Shown: positions 48,621 to 61,609, numbered from the stretch's first letter. The stretch: DNA of 64,000 bases from Bagarius yarrelli (GCA_005784505.1 VCAZ01000113.1:1077001-1141000), one strand, 5' to 3'. Notes: generated from the letters alone by a model not told the origin. Made by a program: numbers and translations.

Positions 48621-51600
48621 TCTTTATATCAATGCTGCTTCTTGATGCTTGCCATAAAGGTTAGATTTTATTTTGCAGTCCACAGCACATACTTACGTAG
48701 TTTTTCTTATCTTTCCCGTTTTGCTTGGACTTTCACAGTAACCATTTTCGCAGCAGCCTTTCCTATTGACATGTTTGGCATGTATCTCGTAAACTTTTGG
48801 TGTCTTTCCCGTGTCAAGCATGCCCCTGCTATGTAAATCTATTACATTTATTTTGAGTCTTCTTAGCTTATGAGAAATCCTTCGTTGGCTAGTTCGCACG
48901 GGTTGAGTGGTCTGAGAAATTTATTTCGCTAAATGTAATCCCTCGCTAACAGGTTCTGCGGAAAAGAAGAATGTCTAAAAATAAATTCATTGAATGAACC
49001 ACTCCGAAGCCAAACTGAACATGCTTGATTCCTTTTTCATTATCCAATCGGCATTTGTATTAAAATATATTAAACACTATTATGTGACAAAATAAAAATT
49101 GTGTAATTCAGTATTCCTGTTATAAAAAACCCCCTTTCATTCACTTTGTGGCTCCTACCAAAGGTTTTTTTGATACCTTCGGTGAAAATACGCGAAAATA
49201 GCCATTTTTAAGCTATATGTTTACCCTCCTTATTAACTTGTATCTGTTTAAAATAAATTAAAAATAAAGTTCCAAAAATGGATAAACAATTCTATGAAAT
49301 CTAGTACATACTTAGTGAAATCTAGTACAAACTTACTGTATTACTAATCTATACATAACACACCTTACTGAATGTAGTACTATTGAAACTAGAACTCTCA
49401 TAAAAATCTAGAACATATGAATCTAGTACATGATTATCGAAATGTATAATACTGAATCGTACTAAATCTAGACATCTTACTGAAATCTATTTGTGATTTC
49501 GCGGACGGTTCTCATAGAACATAAATACCTTTGTGCTAGTCAACTAAGAGTATGGTCACAGAATAAGTTTTGATTGTCATTACTAATTTAAGTTATGTTA
49601 ATGCATTACACTGATTTAAGGTATGTTTGTTATATGTGCATATATTTTAATATAAAACCTACCAGTGCACCATTACAAATTAATAGTAAATAATTGACCC
49701 TTTCAACCCTTGTTGGACAGGGTTAGGACAGAAATAACTGGCTAATTTTATTGATTGTTTTAAGGTTTGGTTGAAGGAGACCACATATAAAAGTGAATTA
49801 TAAGATTGTCTTCCAAATACCATTGTTTTACATTTAAAACTTTTGTTTCAAAATTCTGAGCTTAACATCAGCTTGGATTTTCTCTCCATTGTCAAACTGC
49901 TTGTCAGACAATCTGCTGTTCTGCTGAATAGTTGTCCTGAAAAGTAACTGAAACTCTCTGGCACTTCTATAACTGCCACTAAAACAAATTTCTGACAAAC
50001 TCAAATTTAGACACACTCGTTCATTAGACTGGTGACAACAACAATATAAAAAAATAAAATGACTGATGGGGTTGTTTGATGAGTTTGCATGATTTTCTTT
50101 TTTAACTTACTAGTTAACACTATTGTCAAACATACCGTTACGTCATTATGACAGTGCAATTATAGTTCCCAGACTTTCCGAAGTTTCTCTTCTAGTAAAA
50201 ATGCTTTTTTAACACATGTTCATTTTAAAACATGGACACAGTGTCTCTCCGTCACACAGTAGGCACGATTGCAACTGCTTCCATTCCAGATTTTTCTATT
50301 TTTAAATATTTTAATAATTTTGTAATGGTGTCATACATGACCCTATCCTTACCTTTATGTTAGTGCTCCCATGGCCATCCAGCCTAAATTTTTCACACAA
50401 TAAGAAGCCTAAACACTTTAGCAGCGTGAACATGCCTTTTTTGCACAAAGGTCCTCAATGTAGAACTGGTGACTTCTTATTGGTGTGATGACTTGTGTCC
50501 TTACTTCCTTCGCTTGGAATGACTGAAACCTCCCAGACCTCTCACCCACCTTGTGTCGGCTGCTGATCCTTGTGACCAAGAGTAAATCGCCATAGCTCAA
50601 TCTATAAGATCGTGTTTTTCACCTAGATGTTTAAAAAACATATAATGAATCATGTGCGTTCATGTTTTATGTTTGTTCAAATTTTGGTCTCGCTCCAATT
50701 AATATTTCATGAAGGGTTTTTCCACTTTTCCCATAACCCCTGAACTAAAAAACATTGTTTAAAAAAGGGGCTGCTTTTTATTCTAATATGAAATATGTTT
50801 TTTTAGTGCCTATATGGTTTTCCCGCAGTGAAAATGCAAACAAAAAAATGTAAATTTAGTCTCGCATACCTAAATGCACAGTATGACGACTGTGGAGGGC
50901 TCTTATGACTATGAGTGTAAAATGTTAAAACTGTGCAAAATAAAATTCTCAAAGTAAAATAATGCGAATCTAAATCGCTGTGATGCAAATTTTTACTTGT
51001 CTTTGCTTGTGATGGAACTGTATAATAAACATTTTTCCTAAGGCATATTTTTCATAAAGAGTAAACCAACAGATACTGTTTCCCTTCCTACCGTTGTGAC
51101 AATACAATTCCACGTCGAATCGTACTCTGACTAAGTGGTTTTCCAGTCATTTCCTTCATATAATGTTTAAGTATTGGGAAAATGTTAACCAATTCCACGT
51201 AAAAAAAATAAAGCAAAAGTTATTTTCCATGGGTAGGTACTTTTATATGATGGAACTAAGCAAGGCCATTTTTTTTTAATAACAGACGCAACACTGGTCT
51301 TTGTGAAGTTTAAATGCATTGTAATTCGGACCCTACGTGTAGAGCTTTGCCAATGTGATGAAAGTACTTAATCCTATCCGTGAGGATTTTTACTTTTGGC
51401 ATAAGTTTTATAGCCAGAGCACGTTTTTTTTATACTATTGATAAACGTAGCCATAAACCACTTTGGAGAAATAGGCAGTTTGACTGGCATGACGGATGAC
51501 CAATTGTAGATCTTTTCCTGCCGCCCACGGGTCTATAGATCGGTATAACTTTTTGTCTACTCACCTGTTACGGGCATCAAATCGTTACACAAGGCGTGGA

Positions 51601-51965
51601 TCAGTAGCGGCAACAATAACGGCAAATTATAGGGGACTGTAGATCTCTTTTTTTTATTTGGAAAGGTTTTTCAACTAAATGTCCACACACAAGTCTATTT
51701 TCTCATACAATCATATTTGCAGGTCACTTTAAATCACATGTGTTTTTGTACCAAAACCAAAAATCTTTTATTATTGCTTAAATGATTTTTATTCCATAAC
51801 TTTCATTGATTTTCTGGTCTCCTTTGTTTGCATCCAATTTTATAGTCCAACCTCCAAGCCAACCATGTGTTTTCTTAGTTATGACCATGCACCCAAGTTG
51901 CAAACCAATCAACAGCATTTTCAAGAACCTGAAAGGTGAGTGAACATGTCCAGAAATAACTTTCC
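48621..51965. other. Gene-free AT-rich sequence
   Basis: One degenerate tandem region (49285-49490), listed separately; otherwise no exon or known repeat recognised. Confidence 0.4.
49285..49490. repeat. Degenerate tandem repeat, AAATCTAGTACA-type
   Basis: GAAATCTAGTACATACTTA recurs with drift at least six times (for example 49298, 49318, 49430, 49470). Unit length about 20-30 bp, poorly conserved. Confidence 0.55.
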
Positions 51966-52190
51966 AAAGCTTTTAACTCCATACAACCTCATCCAATGTG
52001 GATAAAAAATTTTACAATATATCTCTAGTATTCTGATGGAACAAACGAATTGTATGGAATTGAGAACATAAGGCTTATACCACTTAAGCTTTATACCGTC
52101 ATACAACCCATCCAATGTGGATAAACTTTTTACAAATAATCTCTAGTATTCTGTAATGGAACAAACGAGATTGATGGGAATTGAGAACAT
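51966..52190 (+). repeat. Tandem duplication, two units of about 120 bp
   Basis: Unit 1 (51966-52069) and unit 2 (52086-52190) share CATCCAATGTGGATAAA, TCTCTAGTATTCTG, ATGGAACAAACGA and GAATTGAGAACAT, with many one- to three-base indels between them. Confidence 0.85.
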
Positions 52191-53388
52191 TCCTGATTAC
52201 GGCAACAATGAAAGAGAATCAGTGTGCAGAACTATTAACGGATGATCAGAATGCAACGGGAAAGAAGTTGAAGACTGTGGCATGAAAAGAGTATGGTGGA
52301 TGTGGTCTAAGAGTCTGAAATCCACTGCAAGTGTGTTAAGTTACTAGTAAATGTAATACTTTCCAGTTTCCATTTCTAGGCATAGGCAAACTAGATGGTC
52401 GCCTAATGCACCACACCTGCAGGGGTGACAGTGAGTGACCCTCCGAAAGTATTATTTTTATTATCATTATTATTATTATTATCTTTATTATTATTAGAGC
52501 CAGTGGCAGCACCCAAATGTACGTCTTGCTCACCTAATCAAAAGCATCCAACCACAGGCATGTGCAAGTTACCTGATCTGAGCAACAATAGAAGAAATTA
52601 TTGACTGTACGTTGGGAGGTAAATGCCAAATAATGGGTGACTGATACTGTAAATAGGTAATTCAGTGGACAGAACAATAGCTAGATAGATGGAAAAAAAA
52701 AAATCAATATATAACTGAAATTGTACAGGAGCAAGTGAAGAAAGAGACATTGTGTACAGAAGTTAAAAAACAGAACCAAATGTTCTGATTCTGCTGTTGG
52801 TTAAAAGAAAGAAATCGAAATTAAAAAGAAAAAGGATAAAAATGGGGAAAAAACAGAAGAAAACTTTTGTAAATGTTATGATTTTCTACTAAAATTGAAA
52901 TATAGGATTATTAATTACATTATATTGACAATTAAAAAAACCCCATTATATTCCTTGTCATGTTAAGTTTTATTTTTGGCTAGAAATTTTTAATTGGAAT
53001 TTAGTTTACATTTACATTTACATTTGGAGCATTTAGCAGAGACGCTCTTGTCCAGAACGACGTACAAGAAGTAGTTTTAATCGATTACTAATCTGGTCTA
53101 TTAAAAATGAAATTTATTGAGTGTCATGTTAAAAAATAGCTAAAGGATTGGCTAAGGGGGAAAACTGCATTAGGTGTTGGGTTTCCTGATTGCTAATTGC
53201 CCCATTATTTGTACCAGCCCACCTTAATATAACAGACTCGGCCAGCCCTGATTATTATTATTATTATTTCGTCATTCTTTGGCTATTTTGAAATGATTTT
53301 ACCTCCTTGCAACCATCTGAGTCATAGCAAACGCTACTGTTAGAACGGCAAATGGAGATGTTGAGGGTTAGTATATGTGTATAAACTT
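52191..53388. other. Gene-free sequence with a SINE tail fragment
   Basis: Two short ATT runs (about 52450-52495 and 53252-53268). At 53005-53070 ACATTTACATTTACATTTGG followed by GCATTTAGCAGAGACGCTCT is the reversed 3' end of a family A SINE or its partner LINE. Confidence 0.6.
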
Positions 53389-53585
53389 AAATTTACATTT
53401 GCAGCATTTGGCAGACGCCCTTTATCCAGAGCGACATACAATATTCCTTGTTATACAACTGAGCAATTGGGGGTTAAGGGCCTTGCTCAGGGGCCCAGCA
53501 GTGGTGGCTTGGTGGAGCTGGGAATCGAACCCGGGTCCTCAAGTTAATAGTCCAACAACTTAACCACTGCACTACCACCTCCCCA
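53389..53585 (-). repeat. tRNA-derived SINE (family A), well preserved
   Basis: The reverse complement has A-box TAGTGCAGTGGTTAAG, perfect B-box GGTTCGATTCC, CTGGGCCCCTGAGCAAGGCC, and the 3' end TGCTGCAAATGTAAAT. Best B-box in the family. Confidence 0.93.
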
Positions 53586-56500
53586 GGCTAATTTGTGAAT
53601 GGGTTCTACAGTGTGGGGACAGAGCATTGCTGGGACTCGCCTATCGCCAATCTTGCTTAAGGTGCCAAAAATTTTGGAAACAGCCCTGTCTAGACTCTTT
53701 ACAGTATCCTGGGGTAGACAGCCTAGCTTACAAAATATCCATAGTATTATTAATAGCAGGATTTTTCTTTTAACTGCCCTCTCCTATTAGCAAACCATAC
53801 AGTCGCTTACCTGGCAACGCAGTGCTCTTTAGGGAATCGGTCTAGTGTCAGTGACCTGAATTGGTGTGAATTTATTATCCAGAACACAAATGTTCTTTCT
53901 CCTGTACTCTAAAATCCTTGAGGTTCATACGAACTGCAAGACTTTACTGCTCTGCAACAGATTCCGAAATAAACAGCTCGTTAAATAATGACAAAATCAG
54001 GACTGACTCTATTAGACAAAATCAGGACTGGCAGATATTAGGGAAGTGTGCAACGTCGATAACTGTCTATAAGTATTGTAGGATCAAGAATGTGAACACT
54101 GCAGACACTTACACTAAGACGTTAAAATGCATCACCTTTTGTTGCTTTGTGTAGATATACACTGTGTGTTGTGTAACAATATGAATTCTTCTGCTTTTTT
54201 ATCCCCAGTAAGGTTTATGTAATGTGAGGTTCAAAATGGTTTTTTACACTTTTATCTACTTACTGCACAGGGTAGAGCAGTGCTTTGCAGTACTGTTTGT
54301 TTGGTCTGTCCTGCTGCTTTAACGTTTTATAGCTTTGGGTGTGGTCGATTTCATGCATTCGAACTTTTGTGATTAGTGTATTGCAGTAGCGGGCGGTGCC
54401 TTTAGTACCTGGGCCTTCAGTGGGGATTTACCAGTGAGTGATACACCTCTTAGTACCACCACTATCACGTCGCAATTTTGGAAACAATATTATTACTACA
54501 TTAATACTATACAAAAACGTAATACAACACGGCGCAGCATTACAGACAGAGAGATATTTCAACTATTGAGGATGAAAATCATTTTTATTAAAGCAGGAAA
54601 CCCTGTTAACTCCAAACCTTTAATTGTTTTGCTAGTCTGTGCCAGGCTGTAAGAATTTACTCTGATCAACCAATGCTGATGTCCATGTGCGCCAGCTAGT
54701 TGTCCTCGGGAGGCGGGTTTAAAAATCTGATTGGTTAAAGAAAAAGTCTTTAATTATATTAGCAATCTACCACTTAATTGTGTTTAAGTTACATGGGCAG
54801 CACTACTGATTCTAAAGCCCTTGGCAGATTAAATTAACATGACAGCAACAAAAATTTAACATACACAAACTGGAAGCAGTGCAGCAAGAGAAACGCTATG
54901 AATTGAAGAGAATAAACTGTTGGGAATAAACTAAAACAGTTTAATGAAACAAATATTATAATTAAGGTCAGTTTATGATAGTGTTTAGGTAGCAGAGGAG
55001 ACCTTGCTGGCCGTGACTGCACCCCACCAGTGTAACGATTTCTTGTTTACAAAAACCCCTGATTTTAGTAAAATGTATACACAAATCCCATTCCTAGAAA
55101 AGCTGGGACCCGTTCTTAAAATGCAAAGATTTTATTTGATTCACTTAAGCCTTCAGTCAATAGGGACAAATAATTCAAACCTATATGTTAAAAATAAGCA
55201 TTTAGATATTGATTCCTGCAATGGAGTGTATAAATATCACTGGTGTAATATGTCTGCCCCCTGGTGTTTATTAGAAGACACTGCTAAAACTCTAAAATAA
55301 ATTCTATTTCAAGGAACTTTGGTAACACTTTAGAGTAAATATGCAGGAAGTATTAGGTACTACTACAGTGACAATTAAATAAATACTGGTAGCTAACATA
55401 GATGTAAAATTAAAAATAATCATTATAATAATATAATTTAAAATAAACAATGTTTAAAAATAAACAGAACACATCCATTTATGCCCTGTAGCTAAACGGG
55501 GATGTTGTTATTGTGATTTTATTAGTTAATTGGTTATTAATTTGTCATAGTTTGCAAGTAGTTCCCAGTGCCAATCATATTTGAATAATTATCGAGTAAC
55601 TAATAAGGAACTATCTTTATCTTAAATTAGCTATTTATTTATCGATTAGTTAATCTTGCTACAGAAAATTGTTTCGAAGTGTTACCGGAAATTTAGATTT
55701 GCAGAATTGTGTTAATTATAATTACTATTGTAAATTTGTCTAGTCATGTTTTTTAACGCATTCTAAATGCAGAGGTTTAGTTAACGAGACGGTACTTGTG
55801 TGTGGCGTTTGTTCATCGTCCTTATACAGAACAATAATTCCTTCTCAAAGACCCAGCTTGGTGGTTATAAGATGTAAAGATTTCTGACGTTCTGTATCTG
55901 TACTACTGGTGTACATCTTGTTTATACATGTAAGACGTTGAGGGCCTTGTTGACTAGTGTACACAAAGAGAACAGGAGATAATCACAGCTTTATTTTTAT
56001 AGTTATATGTAGGGTAAATAATTAATACTAAGTTACACTACACAAAGTATGTTACACATTGTAAAAACAACTTTTTTATGGAAAATGTAACTAACAGAAT
56101 AGAGTGGATTTCTCAAAAAAAAAAAAATTTCCCAAAAGTCATTGAAAAGTTGATTGATTGCAATATTAAAAAGCTGAAATAGTTTCTTTCATTTCCATCA
56201 GTTTACAGAGCTTTACATGTGTCTTCTTCTTCACACTCTGGTGTTTAAGATGTGTCTGAACTGTAAGAATTCTAACGCGTGTCCGAGGGTGGCCTATAAT
56301 TTGTAGTCTGGACTTTCTCTGAATAAGACCTGCTCATGAATCCTGATGTCATAAAACAGAAAATCTTCCCACATTCTAACTGATTTTTGTGCTTCAAGGT
56401 TAGCAACTGTTTGCCTGGGCTAATAAAACAGCTGCCCGCTTTCTTCATCCAAAAGCTTCTTGGTTACATAATTAATGGCAATAAGCTGAGCAAGTCAATA

Positions 56501-56820
56501 AACATTAGTTGAACAGGATACAAACATGGTTTTTTAGCACTTAATCAAAAACAACAACTTCTGAACTACAAATGAGGTCAAACTTATTAGCAATTCAAAT
56601 GGATCTGTTTTTCATTAGGCTCTATTTAAATGTCATACTGCGTGGAAAAGACCCCTTTTTTTTATGGAAAATAATAATTATTGTCTCAAATCTAATGCAC
56701 GTCTTTTATTTATTGTTGATTTATTGAGTATTCTTTGCTGTGATTTCTATTAATTCGCAGTTTACAACGCATATACTATATTTGCACCACATCTTTGAGG
56801 TGTGATCGACCTCTGTGTGG
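53586..56820. other. Gene-free sequence
   Basis: No exon, RNA gene or recognised repeat seen in 3.2 kb. Confidence 0.4.
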
Positions 56821-57060
56821 TAGAGTTCGACCGATATATAAATATATATGTATATTTTTTAAAACCGATACTAATTTGCATGTTTGTTACCGATAACTGA
56901 TATGCAGAGCGGATTTTTTTTTTTTGTTTTATTTTGGTATTAGCGACAATAACATAAATGAAAGGAAGAATGTTTCTTTATAATCCTGTCAGTACTGGCG
57001 TTTCTCTTTATCATTGCAAACAAACACCTTTATGTGAACAACTTTTTTAAATTACTTTAT
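56821..57060. repeat. Possible hAT-like element, one end only
   Basis: Begins TAGAGTTCGACCGATATATA, followed by AAAACCGATACTAATTTGCA and TTACCGATAACTGATATGCA, a CCGATA-rich start recalling fish hAT-like elements. No matching right end found. Confidence 0.42.
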
Positions 57061-58599
57061 ATTTACTGTCACTTTCAGACCCCTTTATTTATAATGAAGT
57101 GCACAGTCATTAAAATGTCTTAAATGCATTGATTATCTTATTTGCTACTTGGGGTTCTGATGTGGATTTATGATGTACTGGATTATTGGCTGTAAAATAA
57201 TTACTATACTAAATAATAAAGAGCTGTAAAGGTCTTTCCACAATGGAAGCCGACATTTTCTTATGAGTTTTTTTTTTCATATTTATTCTAAATATTTTTC
57301 AGAGATTCAAGGGTTTTTAAGGATGTCAGTGACCAAGTTTAATACTTTGTTAGTGATACTGAAGCCACATAATAAAAAGGAAGACCTGTGAACCAATCAA
57401 TGCCGAACAGACTGGCAGAATGTCTAGCATGTACACACCAAACAGCAGCATCGGAAAGTTACGCACCAGGCATTGAAACAATTATACAGTAGGCTACAGC
57501 ATATTGCATATTTGACAGAATTTTGGTTTTTGTTTGTGACTCTGAATTGTTAAAAGAGCTTCAAAAAATGCTTGATACAGATGAGAAAAAAATCCAAAAA
57601 AAAACGAACCCGGTTCGAATTTTTATGTCTGAATGTTTCCGAGCCGTTGTGTAAACGTGATTGGCACAACGTGATGTCGTATTTCTTTTTTTACTGTCCG
57701 AAAATTTCAGAATCTGCGTGTAAAGATCTTAAGGCATGTCCAAGGTTGACTTTTTTCTCCTCAAAATGCAATGCTATAATGTTGGTCTTATGTGCAGTTC
57801 TGAAGCTATCAATGGAAAATATCTGTAAAACCGCTTATGTTTAATGTGTGGGGCACCATTACTTTCTAGCATTGCTTACTTAGGACTACCATACTGCTAC
57901 TGTAAATGTGTGTTCCATTAAGTATTTTGTTTTATCCATGGATACTTTACCTAATGGACTCATAATCTAAAATAGGCTCTTGAAGTAGTAGCAGAATGGT
58001 CGGATATTTTTGTGGTATCTGATGATATACTTAAGACAGAGCTAATGGATGTGTCAACTAGCTAAAAGGATAATAGACAGAGTAGCAGCAGGTGTATTAT
58101 CCATCACCTGATGGAGATGATGCATTTGGAGACATGAAGAGGTTACCATGGTGATTAAAGTTGGCATTTTCAATTTTTAGAAGGCAAATTGTATAGGGGG
58201 TAAAACAGAAAGGTTGATTAAGAGGTGAACAGAGACTCCATTTTGAATGCAAAACACAGCCTTTATTTTTGTGCCATGTTAAAAAAAATCGTACCAGCTG
58301 TTGCCAAAAGCTAGAGGTTTTGTTAGTAAGATTAGATGTACTTACATTAGGTTAACAGCTAGTACAACACACATGAACACATGGCCATCGCAAAGCATTA
58401 CTGTATGATGGAAGGTTAAGGTCGGTATTGTCTGTGCTGCAATGTATAGGAATTTATTACTACAAATATTAAAGCCTCTCTATGGAAAGTTGTAAAACGA
58501 TGCACTTTGGTTTCCTAGCACCCAAGATGTTTGCAAAGGCCTTGAAACCAGGATTAATTAAACAGGTACCCAAACCTAGAAGAGCCTTTTTTTTTTTTT
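57061..58599. other. Gene-free sequence
   Basis: A 90-residue open frame at 57572-57844 has no recognisable domain or splice context. One X-box-like site at 58142-58155. Confidence 0.4.
58142..58155 (+). promoter_or_regulatory. X-box-like (RFX) site
   Basis: GTTACCATGGTGAT: two recognisable half-sites with two to three differences from the best form. Confidence 0.28.
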
Positions 58600-58652
58600 A
58601 ATTTTTCTTGCCAGAGATGCTTAATGGGATTAAGGTCTGGACTTTGACTGGC

Positions 58653-58856
58653 CTATTCTAACACATAAATATTCTTTGTTTCAAACCATTCTATAGTCTC
58701 TCTGGCTGTACTTTTAGGGTCATTGTCTTGCTTGAAGGTAAATCTCCTTCCCAAACCTTTTACAGCCTCCAACAGGTTTTCTTCCAGGATTGGCCTATAT
58801 TTAGCTCCATCCATTTTACCAGCTTTTCTGTTCCTGTTGAAGAAAAGCATCCCCAC
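58653..58856 (-). pseudogene. Transposase fragment, Tc1-like
   Basis: A 67-residue remnant ending ...EWFETKNIYVLE. It covers the DDE motif II neighbourhood, including RFTFKQDNDPKSTARETIEW. A stop follows VLE where intact relatives continue WPSQSPDLNPIE; the continuing sequence is visible downstream in frame but carries a stop and a Glu-to-Lys change. Inactive. Confidence 0.85.
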
Positions 58857-59152
58857 AGCATGATGATGCTGCCACCGACATGTTTCACAGTGAAGATAGT
58901 GTGTTCACACACACACATTGCGCTTTGCATTTAGGCCAAAAAGTACAACCAGAGCACCGTCTTGTGCGTTTGCTGTGTTCCCTACATGGCTTGTGGCAAA
59001 CGTGCAAGACGGTGCTCTGGTTGTACTTTTTGGCCTAAATGCAAAGCGCAATGTGTGGTGGAAAAGGGCCGCTGCTAATGACCCTGAACACACTATCTTC
59101 ACTGTGAAACATGGCGGTGGCAGCATCATCATGCTGTGGGGATGCTTTTCTT
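58840..59152. repeat. Large near-perfect inverted repeat inside the Tc1 fragment
   Basis: Inner arms 58912-58964 and 59005-59057 pair with no mismatch that I found, continuing inward imperfectly to about 58971 and 58996. Outer arms 58840-58907 and 59085-59152 pair with one mismatch (CCGACATG against CATGGCGG). The right side has 27 extra bases between inner and outer arms. Loop about 24 bases. The arms are Tc1 transposase sequence, so one arm is an inverted duplicate of the other. Confidence 0.92.
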
Positions 59153-59741
59153 CTTATGTCTTTCTTTTAACAATGGCTTTTTTGCCACTATTCCATAAAG
59201 GCCAGATTTGAGGAGTATGTGACTTTTATAGTTGTCCTGTGGACGGATTCTCCCACCTGATCTGTGGATTTCTGCAGCTCCTCCAGAGTGACCATGGGCA
59301 TCTTGGCTGCTTCTCTGACCAGTGCTCTCCGTGCTCAGTATGTCAGTTTAGGTGGACGGCCATGTCTTAATGGTCCTAACAGTTGTGGTATACTTTTTTT
59401 TTTTTTTTTTTCATTTTTGGATGATGGATTGAACAGTGAACTGACACTAAATTACACACAGGTGGACTCGTAACTAATTAGGTGACTTCTGAAGACAAAT
59501 GATTGCACTGGATTTTATTTAGGGGTAATAAAGTACATACGACTAAATACAAATGCACGCCACATTTTTCAGATTTTTATTTGAACCGTTCATCAATTTT
59601 GTTCCACTGCACAATTATGTGCTACTTTGTCTTGGTCTAATACATAAAATCTAAATTTAAAAAAACATTGAAATTTGTGGTTTTAAGGTGATAAAATATG
59701 AAAAAGTTCAAGGTGAATGAATACTTTTTCAAGGCACTGTA

Positions 59742-61044
59742 GCTGGTGACACCTTTTGAAAAACAGTCCAGCAATTCCTGTTATATCACTGAGACAGTTT
59801 TGTCTTATGAAAGACAGTGTCATTTTATTTTTATCTGTATACTGTCAGCTTCTCCAAGAGTAGTATGAGGTTTAACATTTTTAGTGCAGCAGGATTGCCC
59901 CTTTCCAAGTTTGGCATGTTGTGTGCCAAGGTTATACTGTGATGCTTTTGGACTTATAATTTTATTTTTATAGATGAGTCTAGGCTGGTTTGGTGCTCAA
60001 AAGACATATTAGCAGTGATCTAAATCTCTACACTCCCTGTTCTGGGTCAGGACCCAGGAGCTTTAACCACTCGTCCTCAAATAAAGTTAGAAGACATATT
60101 GTATATGTTCCACACATAATAGACACACTGTTCATGACACATTAGCAATGCTAATAATTTGCTATTAAACAAGATTTCAGTAGATCTTTGGTATTTGTAA
60201 ACTTTCTACTGTTTTATCTGCTGCTTGCTTTAAAGAGCACTGTGAGTCCTGCCCCGGACCGCCTGTATTAGCACTAGAATTTTTCTTTAAAAATATTGGG
60301 GCTGTATACACTGTTATACTGTATTATGACTGATGAACAGTAATAAGACAAATAGATTTCTGAATCTAAAATAGTGAAACTTTGAAATAGTTAAAATTAA
60401 ATAAACACATCTTTTAAATTAATTCTCTGTAAGAATTAAAATCCACTTAACCAGCCTAAGAGCAGACTAAATCAATTGCCTAGAAAATCATTTTAATAAA
60501 ACTTAATATACTGGTAGAACTTAATAGGGACAGTAATTGTTACTATTAGGCTAAAATATATTAAAATTTATTTGCATACATAGTCTTTTTTTTTTTTTTT
60601 TTTTTTTTTTATTAAATTCCCTGCATTTAATTTAATTAGATGAATGTGTTAAATTTGTAATATCTCTATCAGTCAGCTTTAATACGTGTGCACTGTTATG
60701 TTCTGATGGTTCCGTTTGAAAAGACAACAGTAAATGACAAAAGAACACTGTTTACAAAGTGTATTTTTGTGAGTAATGTTAAAAAAACAGCAGCTTTACA
60801 AATATTTGACAAGTCAGATTCGAGTCTCATAAGAAAAAGAAGGGAGAAAAAAGTGCTACGCCATTAACAATCTTTTTCATAAACTGAGAAAGACCAAACT
60901 GGTACATTATAAATTAAGATAAAACATAGTGTTTTTAAATGTACATTGTACTATAAAAGACACTGATACAAATTGCTTAAAAATGATCAACAAATAAAAC
61001 TGGTTTTCAAGCCCTAGTAAATCTAGACGATGCGAACTTTGTAG
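59742..61044. other. Gene-free sequence
   Basis: A 25-base T run at 60586-60610. No gene recognised. Confidence 0.4.
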
Positions 61045-61542
61045 TAGGGATGCACAGAAACTGATTCTGGTACTGAGCCTAATACTGAGGTCATGTAGTC
61101 AGAAAAACATTCTAATACCAAAGACCAATTATAATAATAATAATAATATTCAATTCATTTCATGTACAGAGCCAATGAAATGCATTTTTCGCATATCCCA
61201 TCTTAGTAAGTTGAATCCCCTGTGACATCAGCGACTAAACCTTCAGAGCACAAAGACTCCGGCAGCAGTGACGAAATTTTGGACTTCACGGAGTGAAAAT
61301 TTCAAACAAATGATGACGACCTACACATGGCAGATTGCGAACCTTGTTCCACAACAATATTAAGAGCACAGAGAATAGCAGTCATGTTGGCACTTACCAA
61401 CCAAACCCTTGCAATACAAGACAAAATGGCTAAAGTGATTTAAGAGCTACACAAATAACCCCACAGCCCAAACACTAGGATATCTGGATCGGCACATACT
61501 GGGGGAAAGTTTAAAAAAAAAAAAGGTATCGGTGCATCCCTA
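61045..61542. mobile_element. hAT-like non-autonomous element with 8-bp target duplication
   Basis: Ends TAGGGATGCAC at the left and its complement GTGCATCCCTA at the right, flanked by CTTTGTAG (61037-61044) and CTTCGTAG (61543-61550), 8-bp direct repeats with one mismatch, as expected for hAT transposition. About 500 bp with no transposase open frame. A reversed family B SINE tail is nested within it. It sits in the region just beyond the zinc-finger stop codon. Confidence 0.82.
61150..61215 (-). repeat. Family B SINE 3' end nested in the hAT-like element
   Basis: The reverse complement contains GGGATATGCGAAAAATGCAT, TTCATTGGCTCTGTACATG and AATGAATTGAA, as at 28300-28369. Confidence 0.7.
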
Positions 61543-61603
61543 CTTCGTAGTATCTATTTTTATGAAAGTATAAACCTCCTGCCTTAGGTCATACAGTGTC
61601 TGT

Positions 61604-61609
61604 TTTATT
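61604..61609 (-). terminator. Candidate polyadenylation signal of the zinc-finger gene
   Basis: AATAAA on the minus strand, 123 bases past the stop codon of the last exon. A second choice would lie farther out; the true cleavage site cannot be seen. Confidence 0.4.

Larger units (their letters stand above)
58600..59741 (-). mobile_element. Tc1-like transposon fragment (second family)
   Basis: The right end AATACTTTTTCAAGGCACTG matches the left end of 39455-40745. On the minus strand, transposase motifs LEENLLEAVKGLGRRFTFKQDNDPKSTA (about 58665-58790, with the second catalytic Asp in the QDNDP block) and SPDLNPIKHLWQE (about 58605-58650) survive; the expected Glu of the third position reads Lys. 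An internal foldback (58840-59152) replaces part of the catalytic region. The left part is truncated at about 58600. Confidence 0.85.

Noticed and set aside
55004..55300. 98-residue open frame
   Set aside because: No domain or splice context; likely chance.
57572..57844. 90-residue open frame, possible exon
   Set aside because: No similarity recognised, no convincing acceptor and donor pair, and composition like its flanks.
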